This document shows, in pieces, positions 1-8,789 of a DNA stretch of 64,000 nucleotides (position 1 is the first letter of the stretch; the number at the start of each line of letters is the position of its first letter). The DNA is from Hyphomicrobiales bacterium (GTDB taxonomy: Bacteria > Pseudomonadota > Alphaproteobacteria > Rhizobiales > Xanthobacteraceae). The notes below the pieces were generated by a model. The model was not told where the DNA came from. It searched no databases and was given only the letters and a program-made list of their open reading frames with translations. The stretch is taken from assembly GCA_016713235.1 (NCBI GenBank), contig JADJPN010000002.1, positions 620,001 through 684,000 of the forward strand, given 5' to 3'. A program made the position numbers and the translations under genes.

Positions 1-1003
1 GTGTTCCTCGCCACCTGCGCGACCGTGATCGCAAGCCAGGCCGTGATCACAGGCGCATATTCGCTCGCGCAACAGGCGATCCAGCTCGGTTTGTTGCCGC
101 GTTTCGAAGTGCGGCATACTTCGGCGTCTCATTACGGGCAGGTCTATCTCTCTCGCGTGAACTGGTTCCTGCTGATCGGCGTCGTTCTGCTGGTCGGCAT
201 CTTCCATACGTCGAGCGCGCTCGCGACCGCCTACGGCATTGCGGTTACCGGCACGATGCTGATGACGACGCTGATGTCGTTCGTCGTCGTCCGCAGGATC
301 TGGAAGTGGAGTCTGCCGGCATCCCTTATCCTTGCTGGTGCCGCTACTCATCATCGATATCGCGTTCTTCGGTTCGAACCTTCTCAAGTTCCACGATGGC
401 GGCTGGGCGCCGCTCTCGATCGCGATCTTTATTCTGCTGATCACGCTGACCTGGCGTCGCGGTTCGCGGCAGTTGTTCGAGAAAACACGCCGGCAGGAAG
501 TGCCGCTGGAAGCGCTTGTCAAGAATCTCGACAAGAAAGAGATTCATCGTGTGGCGGGAACCGCCGTATTCTTTACGAGCGATCCGGATAACGCGCCGAC
601 CGCGCTTCTCCACAGTCTGAAGCATTACAAAGTGCTTCATGAGCACAACGTGATTTTGACCGTGGTCACAGCGGACACGCCCCGCATCGATCCGGAGGAG
701 AGGGTGGAGCTGGAAGCGGTGAGCAAGACGTTCTCCCGCGTCCGAATTCGTTACGGCTTTATGGAAAGCCCGAATATTCCGAAGGCGCTGGCGATCGCCC
801 GCAAGGCAGGCTGGACCTTCGACATCATGTCGACGTCCTTTTTCCTGTCGCGCCGCACGCTAAAGCCCGCGAAGAACTCGTTGATGCCACATTGGCAGGA
901 CAAGCTCTTCATCACGCTCGCCCGCAGTTCGGACGATGCGACCAACTACTTCCAGATCCCCTCGGAGCGGGTGGTGGAAGTGGTAACCCAGGTCACGATC
1001 TGA
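1..1003 (+). CDS. kup: Kup-type potassium uptake transporter, 3' part, with suspected frameshift
   Basis: C-terminal part of a KUP/HAK/KT low-affinity K+ symporter; the 5' end lies outside the window. The first frame carries transmembrane segments (ASQAVITGAYSLAQQAIQLG, typical of the family) and the second continues with LLIIDIAFFGSNLLKFHDGG, a last membrane segment pair and the cytoplasmic tail. The two halves are in different frames: the change falls at about 326-333, where dropping one C of the CC at 330-331 gives a continuous protein. I read this as one gene with a probable indel error rather than a decayed gene, since the tail is well preserved to its stop codon. Confidence 0.85.
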
Positions 1004-1154
1004 CCCCGCAGGGCGGCGAATTCTGTGCCGCTCTGGCACAGGCCGGTGGGGGCTCGCGGTAACGAAAAAAGCCTTGGCGGGGGAGAATTTGTCTTTATTT
1101 TCTCAGGCTTCGTGCGGCCTTCGGGCTACGCGTCAGATGCGGTAAGATCGAAAA

Positions 1155-2285
1155 ATGAACCTCAACGACCTCTTCTCCGGGGTGACGATGACCTTGCCGG
1201 GCTGGGCGGTGGCCGCAGCCGGCTTTGGACTCGTTCTGTTCCTTATCCTTGTCATGCGCCCGCGCAGCGACACGAGCGGTCTTGCCACACTCGCGCAACT
1301 TGCGCTGGTCGCCGTCGTCGCCGGTGCGGCCTATTTTGGCCTCAAGCAATACGAAAACAATTCGCGCTTCGTGGAGCGCAAGGCGGTCGAGGATCGCGCG
1401 GCGGCGCTGCTTAGTCATGCCAGCCAGCCGGGTTCGGTGCTTGGCTGCCTCAACGCCGCATCGCCCGTGCTCGATGAAGCGTGCGAGAAAACCATTTTCG
1501 CCGAGCCGCAGCGGATTACGTCCGCAATCGCGGTAACCGCGGACCGCGTCGCGCTGCTCTACGATGCAACAACTTATTCCACGCGCGAACCCGCGTTTCT
1601 CGACCGCTTCGACCATCTGCGAAAATCGCTGGAAGCGGATCCGTATGGCATTGTCGCGCACATCCTCGCGACCGAGCATAAGTGCTTGCCGAATTCCTGC
1701 CCGCGGTTTCGAATTTTCAAGGACGCCGACAAGGTCAAAGCAAATCTGGCCGGCCGCAAGTTCGATGACTTGCTGAACAAGTACAAAGAGACCTGGGCAA
1801 AGACCGGACCCGGTATCAGCATAAGCGAGTCGCTCGCGATGCCACCGCTGCGTACGCTCGGTACGACACCGGACGATGACGAGTTGCCGAACTGGGATTC
1901 GCTTTCCCGCATGCACACGCCGAACGGCCAGACTTCCACGGCGCCGGTGATCCTGCCGCCACAACGGCAGACGCAGCCGCCGGCCGCGAATACGAACGAG
2001 CGCCCCGCAGCAACGCCTGCGTCGTTGCCGCAGAACCAGCAGGCGACGCCTCCAGCTCGACCAAAGGCGGCTCCCGCTGCCCAGCAGAAACAGCAGCCGC
2101 AGACGCCTCCACAGGCCAGAAGGAAGGGCCCGCCCGAGCCCGTCGGCGGACTGCCGCGTGTGCTTGGCCGCCGCGATCCGGCCACGCTGCCTCAGGCGGA
2201 CGATGACGACGATACTCCCACGCCAACACCGGCACCTCCGCCGCCGCAGCAGAACCGCTCGCCGTTCGGCATCTTCGGCCGCTAA
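1155..2285 (+). CDS. Conserved membrane protein with proline-rich tail, function unknown
   Basis: 376 residues. Two hydrophobic segments near the N-terminus (about residues 15-34 and 44-62) are followed by a soluble region (about 70-240) with several cysteines (for example the C-L-P-N-S-C stretch near residue 180) and a long Pro/Gln/Ala-rich tail (about 255-370). The arrangement suggests an inner-membrane anchor with a periplasmic or cytoplasmic domain and a disordered tail. I do not recognise a named family. It is a single-gene unit with a strong terminator immediately downstream. Confidence 0.75.
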   Translation: MNLNDLFSGVTMTLPGWAVAAAGFGLVLFLILVMRPRSDTSGLATLAQLALVAVVAGAAYFGLKQYENNSRFVERKAVEDRAAALLSHASQPGSVLGCLNAASPVLDEACEKTIFAEPQRITSAIAVTADRVALLYDATTYSTREPAFLDRFDHLRKSLEADPYGIVAHILATEHKCLPNSCPRFRIFKDADKVKANLAGRKFDDLLNKYKETWAKTGPGISISESLAMPPLRTLGTTPDDDELPNWDSLSRMHTPNGQTSTAPVILPPQRQTQPPAANTNERPAATPASLPQNQQATPPARPKAAPAAQQKQQPQTPPQARRKGPPEPVGGLPRVLGRRDPATLPQADDDDDTPTPTPAPPPPQQNRSPFGIFGR

Positions 2286-2304
2286 CCGTTTGAAATGCGA
2301 GGCT

Positions 2305-2335
2305 CCGGGCTGGCGGTAGCGCCAGCCCGGTTTTT
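2305..2335 (+). terminator. Rho-independent terminator
   Basis: Perfect GC-rich stem CCGGGCTGGC / GCCAGCCCGG (2305-2314 and 2321-2330), extended by one G-C pair around a GTAG loop and followed by TTTTT at 2331-2335. It ends the gene at 1155-2285. Confidence 0.9.
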
Positions 2336-2337
2336 GC

Positions 2338-2382
2338 GCATGATCCTGTCCTAAAACCGGTACCCACTTTTCGGGATCATGC
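2338..2382. repeat. Palindromic intergenic repeat, copy 1
   Basis: About 45 bp whose ends are inverted repeats: GCATGATCC (2338-2346) and GGATCATGC (2374-2382). The core includes AAAACCGGT and CACTTTTCGGGATCA. A second copy lies at 18676-18720 with the same core. Similar palindromes are, to my knowledge, common between genes in Bradyrhizobium relatives. The ATG at 2379 falls inside the repeat, which argues against using it as the start of the next gene. Confidence 0.8.
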
Positions 2383-2399
2383 TTAGTATGGCGCTCAAA

Positions 2400-4397
2400 A
2401 TGAACGCCAAATCCTTTCCCCTGAAGTCAGTCCTGATTGCCAATCGCGGCGAGATCGCTTGCCGGGTTATCCGCACCGCCAAAGCGATGGGCATGCGGAC
2501 GATCGCGGTTTACTCCGACGCCGATCGCAATGCGCTGCACGTGAAGATGGCAGATGAGGCGCATCCGATCGGTCCGGCGCCCGCGCGCGAAAGCTACCTT
2601 GTGATCGACAAGATCATCGAGACCGCGAAACGCGCGAAAGCGGACTGCATCCATCCTGGCTACGGCTTTCTCTCGGAGCGCGCTGAATTTGCCGAAGCCT
2701 GTGCCGCGGCCGGCATCGTGTTTGTCGGCCCTCCGCCTGCCGCGATCCGCGCGATGGGATTGAAGGGCGAGGCGAAGTCGCTGATGGCGGCGGCGAATGT
2801 ACCCGTGCTGCCCGGCTATCACGGCGACAAACAGGATTCCGAGTTTTTGAAACGGAAGGCCTATGAGACCGGCTACCCGGTTCTCATCAAGGCAGCTGCG
2901 GGCGGTGGCGGCAAGGGCATGCGCCGCGTCGACAAGCAGATCGACTTCGAAAACGCGCTCGAAGCGGCGAAGCGCGAAGCGGAATCGAGTTTCGGTAACC
3001 CCGATGTTCTGATCGAGAAGTACGTTGCAAGCCCGCGCCATATCGAAGTGCAGGTCTTCGCCGACACGCACGGCAATATTGTGCATTTGTTCGAGCGCGA
3101 CTGCTCGGCCCAGCGCCGGCATCAGAAAGTAATTGAAGAAGCGCCGGCGCCGGGAATGCCGGAAGATGTTCGCGCGCACGTGACGAAGGCCGCGATCGAG
3201 GCTGCGCGTGCGGTCAATTACGTTGGCGCAGGTACGGTGGAGTTTCTCGCGGACGGCTCGGACGGGCTGCGCGCGGACGCGATCTGGTTTCTCGAGATGA
3301 ACACACGGTTGCAGGTCGAGCACCCGGTGACTGAACTCATCACCAATACCGATCTTGTGCACTGGCAGTTTCTTGTCGCGGCGGGCGAGAAGCTCCCGCT
3401 CACGCAGGACAAGATCAAGATTCACGCGCACGCGGTAGAGTCGCGTATTTACGCTGAAGACGCCGTGCGCGGTTTTCTGCCGTCGACCGGGAAACTCGCC
3501 GCGCTTCGCTTTCCAAGCGGCAACGGTATTCGTGTCGATAGCGGCGTAGAAGCGGGCGGGGAAGTGACCCCGTTCTACGATCCGATGATTGCGAAGCTCA
3601 TTACCTATGGTGCGACACGCGAACAGGCGTTCGAGCGGATGTCGGAAGCGCTCGGCGGCACCGTGGTTTCGGGTCCGCGCAGTAATGTCGAATTCCTGAA
3701 AGCGCTTGCGGATTCCCCGGAGATGCGCGCGGGCACCGTCGATACCGGCTACATCGAGCGCAATCTCGAGGCGCTGACGAAGGCGGGCGATATCGATTTT
3801 TCCGCTGCTGCTTTTGCCGTCGAAGAGTTCATGCGTCGCGAGCAAACGAAGCAGAACGAAGCTGTCCGAAAATTACCGGCAGCTTTGCAGCGCTCTCCGT
3901 GGAGCGCAGAGGATGCTTACGATTTTGGCGCTACACGCGATATTCCGGTTGCGGTTCTCGTGAATGGCGCACGCTTTGTCGCGCGCGTGGTGCAGAGCGG
4001 AAAGTCTTTGCAAGTTTCGATAAACGGCGTTGCATCCGCGCCGGCGGAGTTTGTCGAGGCCAGTGAAATGCTGATCGCGATCCGCAAAGGCAAGCAAACG
4101 AGCGTGAAGCTTGCGCAGTCTTCAAACGCTGATCTGGGACGTGCAGCGGGAAATGGCGCAATTTCTGCGCCGATGCACGGCAAGGTCTTGAGCGTCTCTG
4201 TCGCGAAGGGCGACAAGGTTACGAAGGGCCAGCGGTTGATGGTGCTGGAAGCCATGAAGATGGAACACGCCCTTGATGCTGCGACCGACGGTATCGTCGC
4301 GGAGCTTTCCGTGGCCGCAGGCGATCAAGTCAGCGAAGGCGCGCAACTCGTATTGATCGAACCGGATAAAAAATCGGGGGCAAAGGCTGGCGCCTGA
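2400..4397 (+). CDS. Biotin-dependent acyl-CoA carboxylase alpha subunit (methylcrotonyl-/propionyl-CoA carboxylase type)
   Basis: Carries biotin carboxylase and biotin carrier domains: ATP-dependent carboxylation of biotin for transfer to an acyl-CoA by a separate beta subunit. Seen: SVLIANRGEIACRVIRTAK at the start, the ATP-grasp glycine-rich loop (KAAAGGGGKGMRR), FLEMNTRLQVEHPVTE, and the biotinylation site EAMKMEH near the C-terminus. Motifs such as PPPAAIRAMG and PVLPGYHG favour the methylcrotonyl-CoA branch (leucine breakdown), but no beta subunit or other leucine-pathway gene is adjacent, so the substrate is uncertain. In-frame ATGs lie at 2379, 2388 and 2400; 2379 is inside the repeat, so I chose 2400. 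Confidence 0.9.
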   Translation: MNAKSFPLKSVLIANRGEIACRVIRTAKAMGMRTIAVYSDADRNALHVKMADEAHPIGPAPARESYLVIDKIIETAKRAKADCIHPGYGFLSERAEFAEACAAAGIVFVGPPPAAIRAMGLKGEAKSLMAAANVPVLPGYHGDKQDSEFLKRKAYETGYPVLIKAAAGGGGKGMRRVDKQIDFENALEAAKREAESSFGNPDVLIEKYVASPRHIEVQVFADTHGNIVHLFERDCSAQRRHQKVIEEAPAPGMPEDVRAHVTKAAIEAARAVNYVGAGTVEFLADGSDGLRADAIWFLEMNTRLQVEHPVTELITNTDLVHWQFLVAAGEKLPLTQDKIKIHAHAVESRIYAEDAVRGFLPSTGKLAALRFPSGNGIRVDSGVEAGGEVTPFYDPMIAKLITYGATREQAFERMSEALGGTVVSGPRSNVEFLKALADSPEMRAGTVDTGYIERNLEALTKAGDIDFSAAAFAVEEFMRREQTKQNEAVRKLPAALQRSPWSAEDAYDFGATRDIPVAVLVNGARFVARVVQSGKSLQVSINGVASAPAEFVEASEMLIAIRKGKQTSVKLAQSSNADLGRAAGNGAISAPMHGKVLSVSVAKGDKVTKGQRLMVLEAMKMEHALDAATDGIVAELSVAAGDQVSEGAQLVLIEPDKKSGAKAGA

Positions 4398-4404
4398 AAC
4401 GGCT

Positions 4405-4605
4405 TCAGTTCAGAAGGAAGGTGACCTTCATGTTCACCCGATACTCTTCGATCTTGTTGTTTTTGACGGTGACTTTCTGCTCTTGAATCCAGACGCTTTC
4501 GATGCCTTTCACCGTTTTGGAAGCGCGCGCGATGCCGACCTGGATCGCATCTTCGAAGCTCTTTTTGGAAGCGGATGTGATCTCAATGACTTTTGCAACG
4601 GCCAT
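4405..4605 (-). CDS. Dodecin family flavin-binding protein
   Basis: 66 residues, the normal dodecin length, with the typical beta-alpha-beta-beta pattern: MAVAKVIEITSASKKSFEDA, then the tryptophan strand GIESVWIQEQKV and a final strand YRVNMKVTFLLN. Dodecins form hollow 12-mers that store or buffer flavins (or CoA) in the cytoplasm. A strong Shine-Dalgarno sequence (GAGGAGGAAAT read on the minus strand) precedes the ATG. It converges with the carboxylase gene, leaving only 7 bp between stops. Confidence 0.92.
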   Translation of the reverse strand: MAVAKVIEITSASKKSFEDAIQVGIARASKTVKGIESVWIQEQKVTVKNNKIEEYRVNMKVTFLLN

Positions 4606-4726
4606 GATTTCCTCCTCGCTATAACTGCTGATGCCTTAAGCAGACACGCATCCATGCGTCAGGTCAACCTGTGGGTTGCGCGAGTGGATGGGTGCGAAAA
4701 ATTAGAACTTTCGTTAGTAAGAGAAC

Positions 4727-5163
4727 ATGCCTCTACACTTGATCAAGCTCTGTGTCGGAGTCGATTCCATTCGTGAACTGGACGAGTGGATCAAGGAACG
4801 GACAGCGCAGAAGAAAAAGAAGAAAGAGCCGATCGAGCACATTCACACCCCACGAATGATGCCGACGCAGAAAGAAGCGCTCCTGGACGGCGGCTCGCTC
4901 TACTGGGTGATCAAGGTGTTGTCTCTTGCCGACAGAAGCTGATCGATCTACGCCAGTTCACGGACAAAGAAGGTATCAGGCGCTGCCGGATCGTCATGGA
5001 TCCGAAACTTGTTCCGGTGCTGCCCAAACCGCGCAGTGCATTTCAAGGATGGCGTTATTTGAAGGCCAATGAAGCGCCAGCCGATCTCGAGAAAGGCGCA
5101 AAAGGAGCCACGGCGATGTCCGAGGAGATGCGCCGGGAACTGGGCGAGCTCGGCTTGCTCTGA
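4727..5163 (+). CDS. DUF1489 family protein with suspected frameshift
   Basis: The start MPLHLIKLCVGVDSIRELD and the later block FQGWRYLKANEAPADL are typical of the DUF1489 family, small alphaproteobacterial proteins of unknown function. The gene is open in one frame to about 4915 (LLDGGSLYWVIK) and then continues in the next frame with VVSCRQKLIDLRQF. Adding one G to the GG at 4915-4916 gives a single protein of 145 residues, the family's usual size. The reading-frame break is most likely a sequence error. Confidence 0.82.
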
Positions 5164-5262
5164 AACCAAACCGGCGCTTCGCGCGTTGTCCTTCCTGAAA
5201 AATGGGAGCAAGCTATGGTCCAGAGCGCCATGCCCCAACGCGCCAGCGCCGAAGACGAACAG

Positions 5263-6132
5263 CTAAACCGCGAGATTATCGATCAGCCGCGTCTTGCCGA
5301 TTTTCGCCGCGATCAGCAGGCGAAGTTTCGGCCTGGCTTGCTGCGGCGTTAGCTTCGCGAGGGTGCCGGCGTCTCGCGCTTCGAAATAATCGAGCTTGAA
5401 ACCGGCAGACACGACTTTCGCGCGTCCACGGTTGAGGACGGTTTCCGGGTCTTCTCCGGCGGCAATTGCTTTCGCGGATGCTTTCAACACCTGATGCAGA
5501 ACGGGCGCGGCTGCGCGTTCGGAAGGCGACAGATAGACGTTTCGTGAGGAGAGGGCGAGACCGTCTTTCTCTCGGACGATCGGTGCGCCGATGACCTTCA
5601 CCGGCAAATGCAGATCGCGCGCCATGGTCTTGATCACCTGAAGCTGTTGGTAGTCCTTGTTGCCGAAAATTGCGATGTCCGGCATCACGGATGTGAACAG
5701 CTTGGCAACGACGGTCGCGACGCCATCGAAATGTCCGGGGCGGAACTTGTCGTCGAGCCCAACGGCAGCAGGGCCGGTCGGCTTCAGCATGGTTGAGAAC
5801 CCGTCCGGATATATTTCCTTCGGATCGGGCATGAACACAAGATCGGCCCCGGCAGCCGTCAGCTTGTCGAGGTCAGCTTCGATGGTGCGCGGATAACGGG
5901 AAAAATCCTCGTTCGGCCCGAATTGTGTCGGGTTCACGAAAATCGAGACCACGACCTTTTTCGCTGATTTTTTCGCAAGCGCGACCAGCGAAATATGACC
6001 GGAGTGCAAAGCGCCCATGGTGGGCACGAGCGCGATCGGTGCTTTCTTCTTTCGCCAGTCGGCGAGTGCCTCGCGGAGCGCCTTCACGGTCTTCACCACG
6101 CGGGGCCGCGATTTACGTGCGGCTTTGGCCAT
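5263..6132 (-). CDS. panC: Pantoate--beta-alanine ligase
   Basis: Joins pantoate and beta-alanine with ATP to make pantothenate, the coenzyme A precursor. Seen: VPTMGALHSGHISL (nucleotide-binding HxGH motif), SIFVNPTQFGPNEDFSRYPR, MPDPKEIYP, RPGHFDGVATVV, IFGNKDYQQLQV and the second signature LALSSRNVYLS. An upstream in-frame start exists at 6198, but the segment before MAKAARKSRPRVV is not family-like, so I place the start at 6132, giving about 289 residues, normal for PanC. panB is not adjacent. It is divergent from mipZ. Confidence 0.95.
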   Translation of the reverse strand: MAKAARKSRPRVVKTVKALREALADWRKKKAPIALVPTMGALHSGHISLVALAKKSAKKVVVSIFVNPTQFGPNEDFSRYPRTIEADLDKLTAAGADLVFMPDPKEIYPDGFSTMLKPTGPAAVGLDDKFRPGHFDGVATVVAKLFTSVMPDIAIFGNKDYQQLQVIKTMARDLHLPVKVIGAPIVREKDGLALSSRNVYLSPSERAAAPVLHQVLKASAKAIAAGEDPETVLNRGRAKVVSAGFKLDYFEARDAGTLAKLTPQQARPKLRLLIAAKIGKTRLIDNLAV

Positions 6133-6317
6133 GTCTTGCGCCTCCCGCGCCTCAGAACCTGTGACGCAAAAGTAGCAAAATGCTGCAATGCGCGCCAATC
6201 GTTCATCTTACCCCTCAATTTGCTTGACCCGGTCAGTCGCGAGATTGGAGGATACGCTCGCGTGGGAAGTAACCGCATAAAGAGCGGTCAATGGGTATCG
6301 AAGGAAGAGTCGCAGGG

Positions 6318-7235
6318 ATGAGCGCCGCGCCAGTTACGGCGAAGACGGCGCATATCATCGTGCTTGCGAACGAGAAGGGTGGTTCGGGGAAAACGACCAC
6401 GGCGATGCACGTCATCGTCGCTCTTCTGCAAGCGGGCCAGAAGGTCGCTGCGATCGATATTGACAGCCGTCAGTTGAGCCTCAGCCGCTATATCGAGAAT
6501 CGCCGCGCATGGTCGAAAAAATCAAAGCTCGGCCTACACCTTCCCGAACTGCATTCTATCGCGCGTGCGAATGGCCGAAGCCTTGACGAGAATGAAGCTG
6601 AGGAGTTTGCGCGTTTCGCGAATGCGATCTCTTCAATCGAGCAACACAACGATTTTGTCGTCGTCGATACACCGGCAACGGACAGCTACCTGATGCGGCT
6701 TGCGCATGCGATGGCTGACACCTTGATCACACCGCTCAACGACAGCTTCGTAGACATGGACGTGCTTGGCCGCATCGATGCTGAAAGCTTCGAGATCACT
6801 GCGACCAGCCACTATGCGGAAGTTGTGCGTGAAGCGCGCCGCCAACGGCGCATGGTGGATCAGGATGAAGCCGACTGGATCGTCATGCGAAATCGCGTGG
6901 GCCAGCTGGATACACGCAATGGCCGCAACTTCGCAGATGGCTTGAACGATCTCTCGAAGCGCCTGAACTTCCGGCATGCAGTCGGATTTGGCGAGCGCGT
7001 GGTCTATCGCGAACTGTTTCCGCGTGGCCTCACAGCGTTGGATGTTCTCGACGAAAAGACACTGGGGTCGAAACCGAACATGTCGCACCTCGCGGCGCGC
7101 TACGAGGTGCGGGCACTGATTGACACGCTGCTCCTCCCAATTAACGAACGGGGCAGACGTCGCGCCGACGCGCGGGCCGAGTGGTTTCGCGTCTCGAAAC
7201 AGCCGTTGGACGGCACCGACTTCTTCGCGGATTGA
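6318..7235 (+). CDS. mipZ: Division-plane positioning ATPase MipZ
   Basis: ParA/MinD-type P-loop ATPase. In alphaproteobacteria MipZ binds ParB at the origins and inhibits FtsZ, restricting division to midcell. Seen: deviant Walker A NEKGGSGKTTTAMH, DIDSRQLSLSRYIENRRAW (hallmark of MipZ), and VVVDTPATDSYLMRLAH. An in-frame ATG at 6291 precedes the chosen start; I prefer 6318 (MSAAPVTAKTAHIIVLANEK) because GGAAGAG and AGGG lie just upstream. About 305 residues. It is followed by the VWA and J-domain genes on the same strand. Confidence 0.93.
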   Translation: MSAAPVTAKTAHIIVLANEKGGSGKTTTAMHVIVALLQAGQKVAAIDIDSRQLSLSRYIENRRAWSKKSKLGLHLPELHSIARANGRSLDENEAEEFARFANAISSIEQHNDFVVVDTPATDSYLMRLAHAMADTLITPLNDSFVDMDVLGRIDAESFEITATSHYAEVVREARRQRRMVDQDEADWIVMRNRVGQLDTRNGRNFADGLNDLSKRLNFRHAVGFGERVVYRELFPRGLTALDVLDEKTLGSKPNMSHLAARYEVRALIDTLLLPINERGRRRADARAEWFRVSKQPLDGTDFFAD

Positions 7236-7286
7236 CGCGGCAACCCGCCAGTTGCGCGAGCGCCCGAAACACCCGATCTATGGGGT

Positions 7287-8018
7287 ATGGCCGGTACCAA
7301 AGATAAGCGCCCGACGACCTTCGAGACGAAAACGCCTGAGCGTGCCTCTGCGCGGGGCGAGATCGACGCTTTTTTAGCGAAAGCCAAGACGCTTGGGCCG
7401 CGCACCGATGGCAGGCGCGGTCGGCTTGCCTTTGCGCTGGACGCCACCATGAGTCGCCAGCCGACCTGGGACCTCGCCCTGCAGGTTGCAGGCAGAGATG
7501 TTCGAAGAGACGGGCGTGATTGGCGGCCTGGACGTGCAACTCATCTACTTCCGCGGGCTTCGCGAATGCCGTGCTTCAAGTGGAATTCCGATCCCAAGCG
7601 TCTCGGTGAGGTGATGGCCGGCATCGCTTGCCAGGGCGGTCATACGCAGATCGGCCGCGTGCTCGAGCACGTGCGCGCCGAGAGCAAGAACGCGAAGGTC
7701 GACGCGCTGGTTTATGTCGGTGATGCGATGGAGGAATCCATCGATGATCTGTGCGCAATTGCGGGCGAACTCGGCTTACTCGGCACCCCGGCGTTCATGT
7801 TTCAGGAGGGCAGCGATCCAGTGGCGGAGAACGCGTACCGCGAAATTGCGCGCCTCACCAAAGGCGCGTGGTGTCCGTTCGATGCAGGCGCGGCTTCGCA
7901 GCTTCGCGAACTGTTGCGGGCGGCTGCGGCTTACGCCGCGGGCGGGCACAAGGCGCTCAGGGATCTTTCCAAGCGGGGCGGCCAAGGCGCCGTCAAACTG
8001 ATTGAGCAGATGCGCTGA
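7287..8018 (+). CDS. VWA-domain-like protein with two compensating frameshifts
   Basis: The N-terminal LAFALDATMSRQPTWDLA is a VWA-type first strand with a D-x-T-x-S metal site variant; VDALVYVGDAMEES corresponds to a later VWA strand. No signal peptide is visible, so it is probably cytoplasmic. Between about 7490 and 7577 the true frame is displaced: the other frame reads AEMFEETGVIGGLDVQLIYF, a far better continuation. One extra base near 7490 and one missing C near 7576 would restore the protein. Its stop overlaps the J-domain gene start (ATGA at 8016-8020), pointing to translational coupling. Function is unknown. Confidence 0.75.
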   Translation: MAGTKDKRPTTFETKTPERASARGEIDAFLAKAKTLGPRTDGRRGRLAFALDATMSRQPTWDLALQVAGRDVRRDGRDWRPGRATHLLPRASRMPCFKWNSDPKRLGEVMAGIACQGGHTQIGRVLEHVRAESKNAKVDALVYVGDAMEESIDDLCAIAGELGLLGTPAFMFQEGSDPVAENAYREIARLTKGAWCPFDAGAASQLRELLRAAAAYAAGGHKALRDLSKRGGQGAVKLIEQMR

Positions 8019-8725
8019 TGGGAATTCCGACACTTCTGCTCGGCCTCGCCGTGCTCTTCGTGCTGATTTTCGTTGGGCGCATGGTCTCGTCCAGCGATCC
8101 CAAGAAACTTGCGAAACTGGTGCGCACGATCGGCGGCCTTGCCTCTCTCGCGCTCGCGGCGTTCATGACCTTTAGGGGCCAGTTCTTTCTTGCCGTTCCG
8201 GTTGCGTTTTTCGGCGCGGGACTGCTCGGATGGATTCAAACTCCAGCGAGTTGGACTGCACGCACGCAGCGCACGACGGGGCAGGTGTCGCGCGTGCGTG
8301 CCGATTTCGTGGAAATGGAACTGGATCACGACACCGGCGAGATGCGCGGCCGCGTACTCAAGGGGAAATACGAGAATGTGCCGCTGGACGCGCTCGACCC
8401 GCCGGCGCTGCTTTCGCTGCGCGACGAGTTCGATGCGGAAAGCCGTGCTTTACTCGAAGCTTATCTCGACCGCCGGACGCCCGGCTGGCGTGAGGACGTC
8501 GATGAAGACACGGGTCTTGGGGGCCGTGAGCCGCCGCGCCATGGCCCGATGACCGAAGAAGAGGCGCATCAGATCCTGGGGCTTGAAGCGGGCGCTACCG
8601 ATGCGGAGATCCGCCGGGCCCACCGTTCGCTCATGAAGAAACTCCACCCCGACCAAGGGGGGTCTACGTACCTGGCTGCCCGCGTCAACGAGGCCAAGGA
8701 AGTTCTGCTCCGCCGTCATCACTAA
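8018..8725 (+). CDS. Membrane-anchored J-domain (DnaJ-like) protein
   Basis: 235 residues. The N-terminus has a membrane segment (about residues 3-22) and a hydrophobic region (about 38-73). The C-terminus is a J domain, beginning MTEEEAHQILGLEAGATDAEI and holding the HPD signature in MKKLHPDQGG, which activates DnaK-type ATPases. The C-terminal placement resembles Tim14/DjlC-like proteins. It overlaps the preceding VWA gene by ATGA, suggesting the two act together, perhaps bringing Hsp70 to a VWA client complex at the membrane (inference). Confidence 0.88.
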   Translation: MGIPTLLLGLAVLFVLIFVGRMVSSSDPKKLAKLVRTIGGLASLALAAFMTFRGQFFLAVPVAFFGAGLLGWIQTPASWTARTQRTTGQVSRVRADFVEMELDHDTGEMRGRVLKGKYENVPLDALDPPALLSLRDEFDAESRALLEAYLDRRTPGWREDVDEDTGLGGREPPRHGPMTEEEAHQILGLEAGATDAEIRRAHRSLMKKLHPDQGGSTYLAARVNEAKEVLLRRHH

Positions 8726-8789
8726 ACTCCACGCAACACTTACGCTTCATTCGAGTGACGTCTCCCGCCGGATTTGCTCCGGTCAGTTT

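Noticed and set aside
2427..3845. 472-codon open frame antisense to the carboxylase
   Set aside because: The plus-strand gene has unmistakable ATP-grasp motifs throughout; the antisense translation shows no family features.
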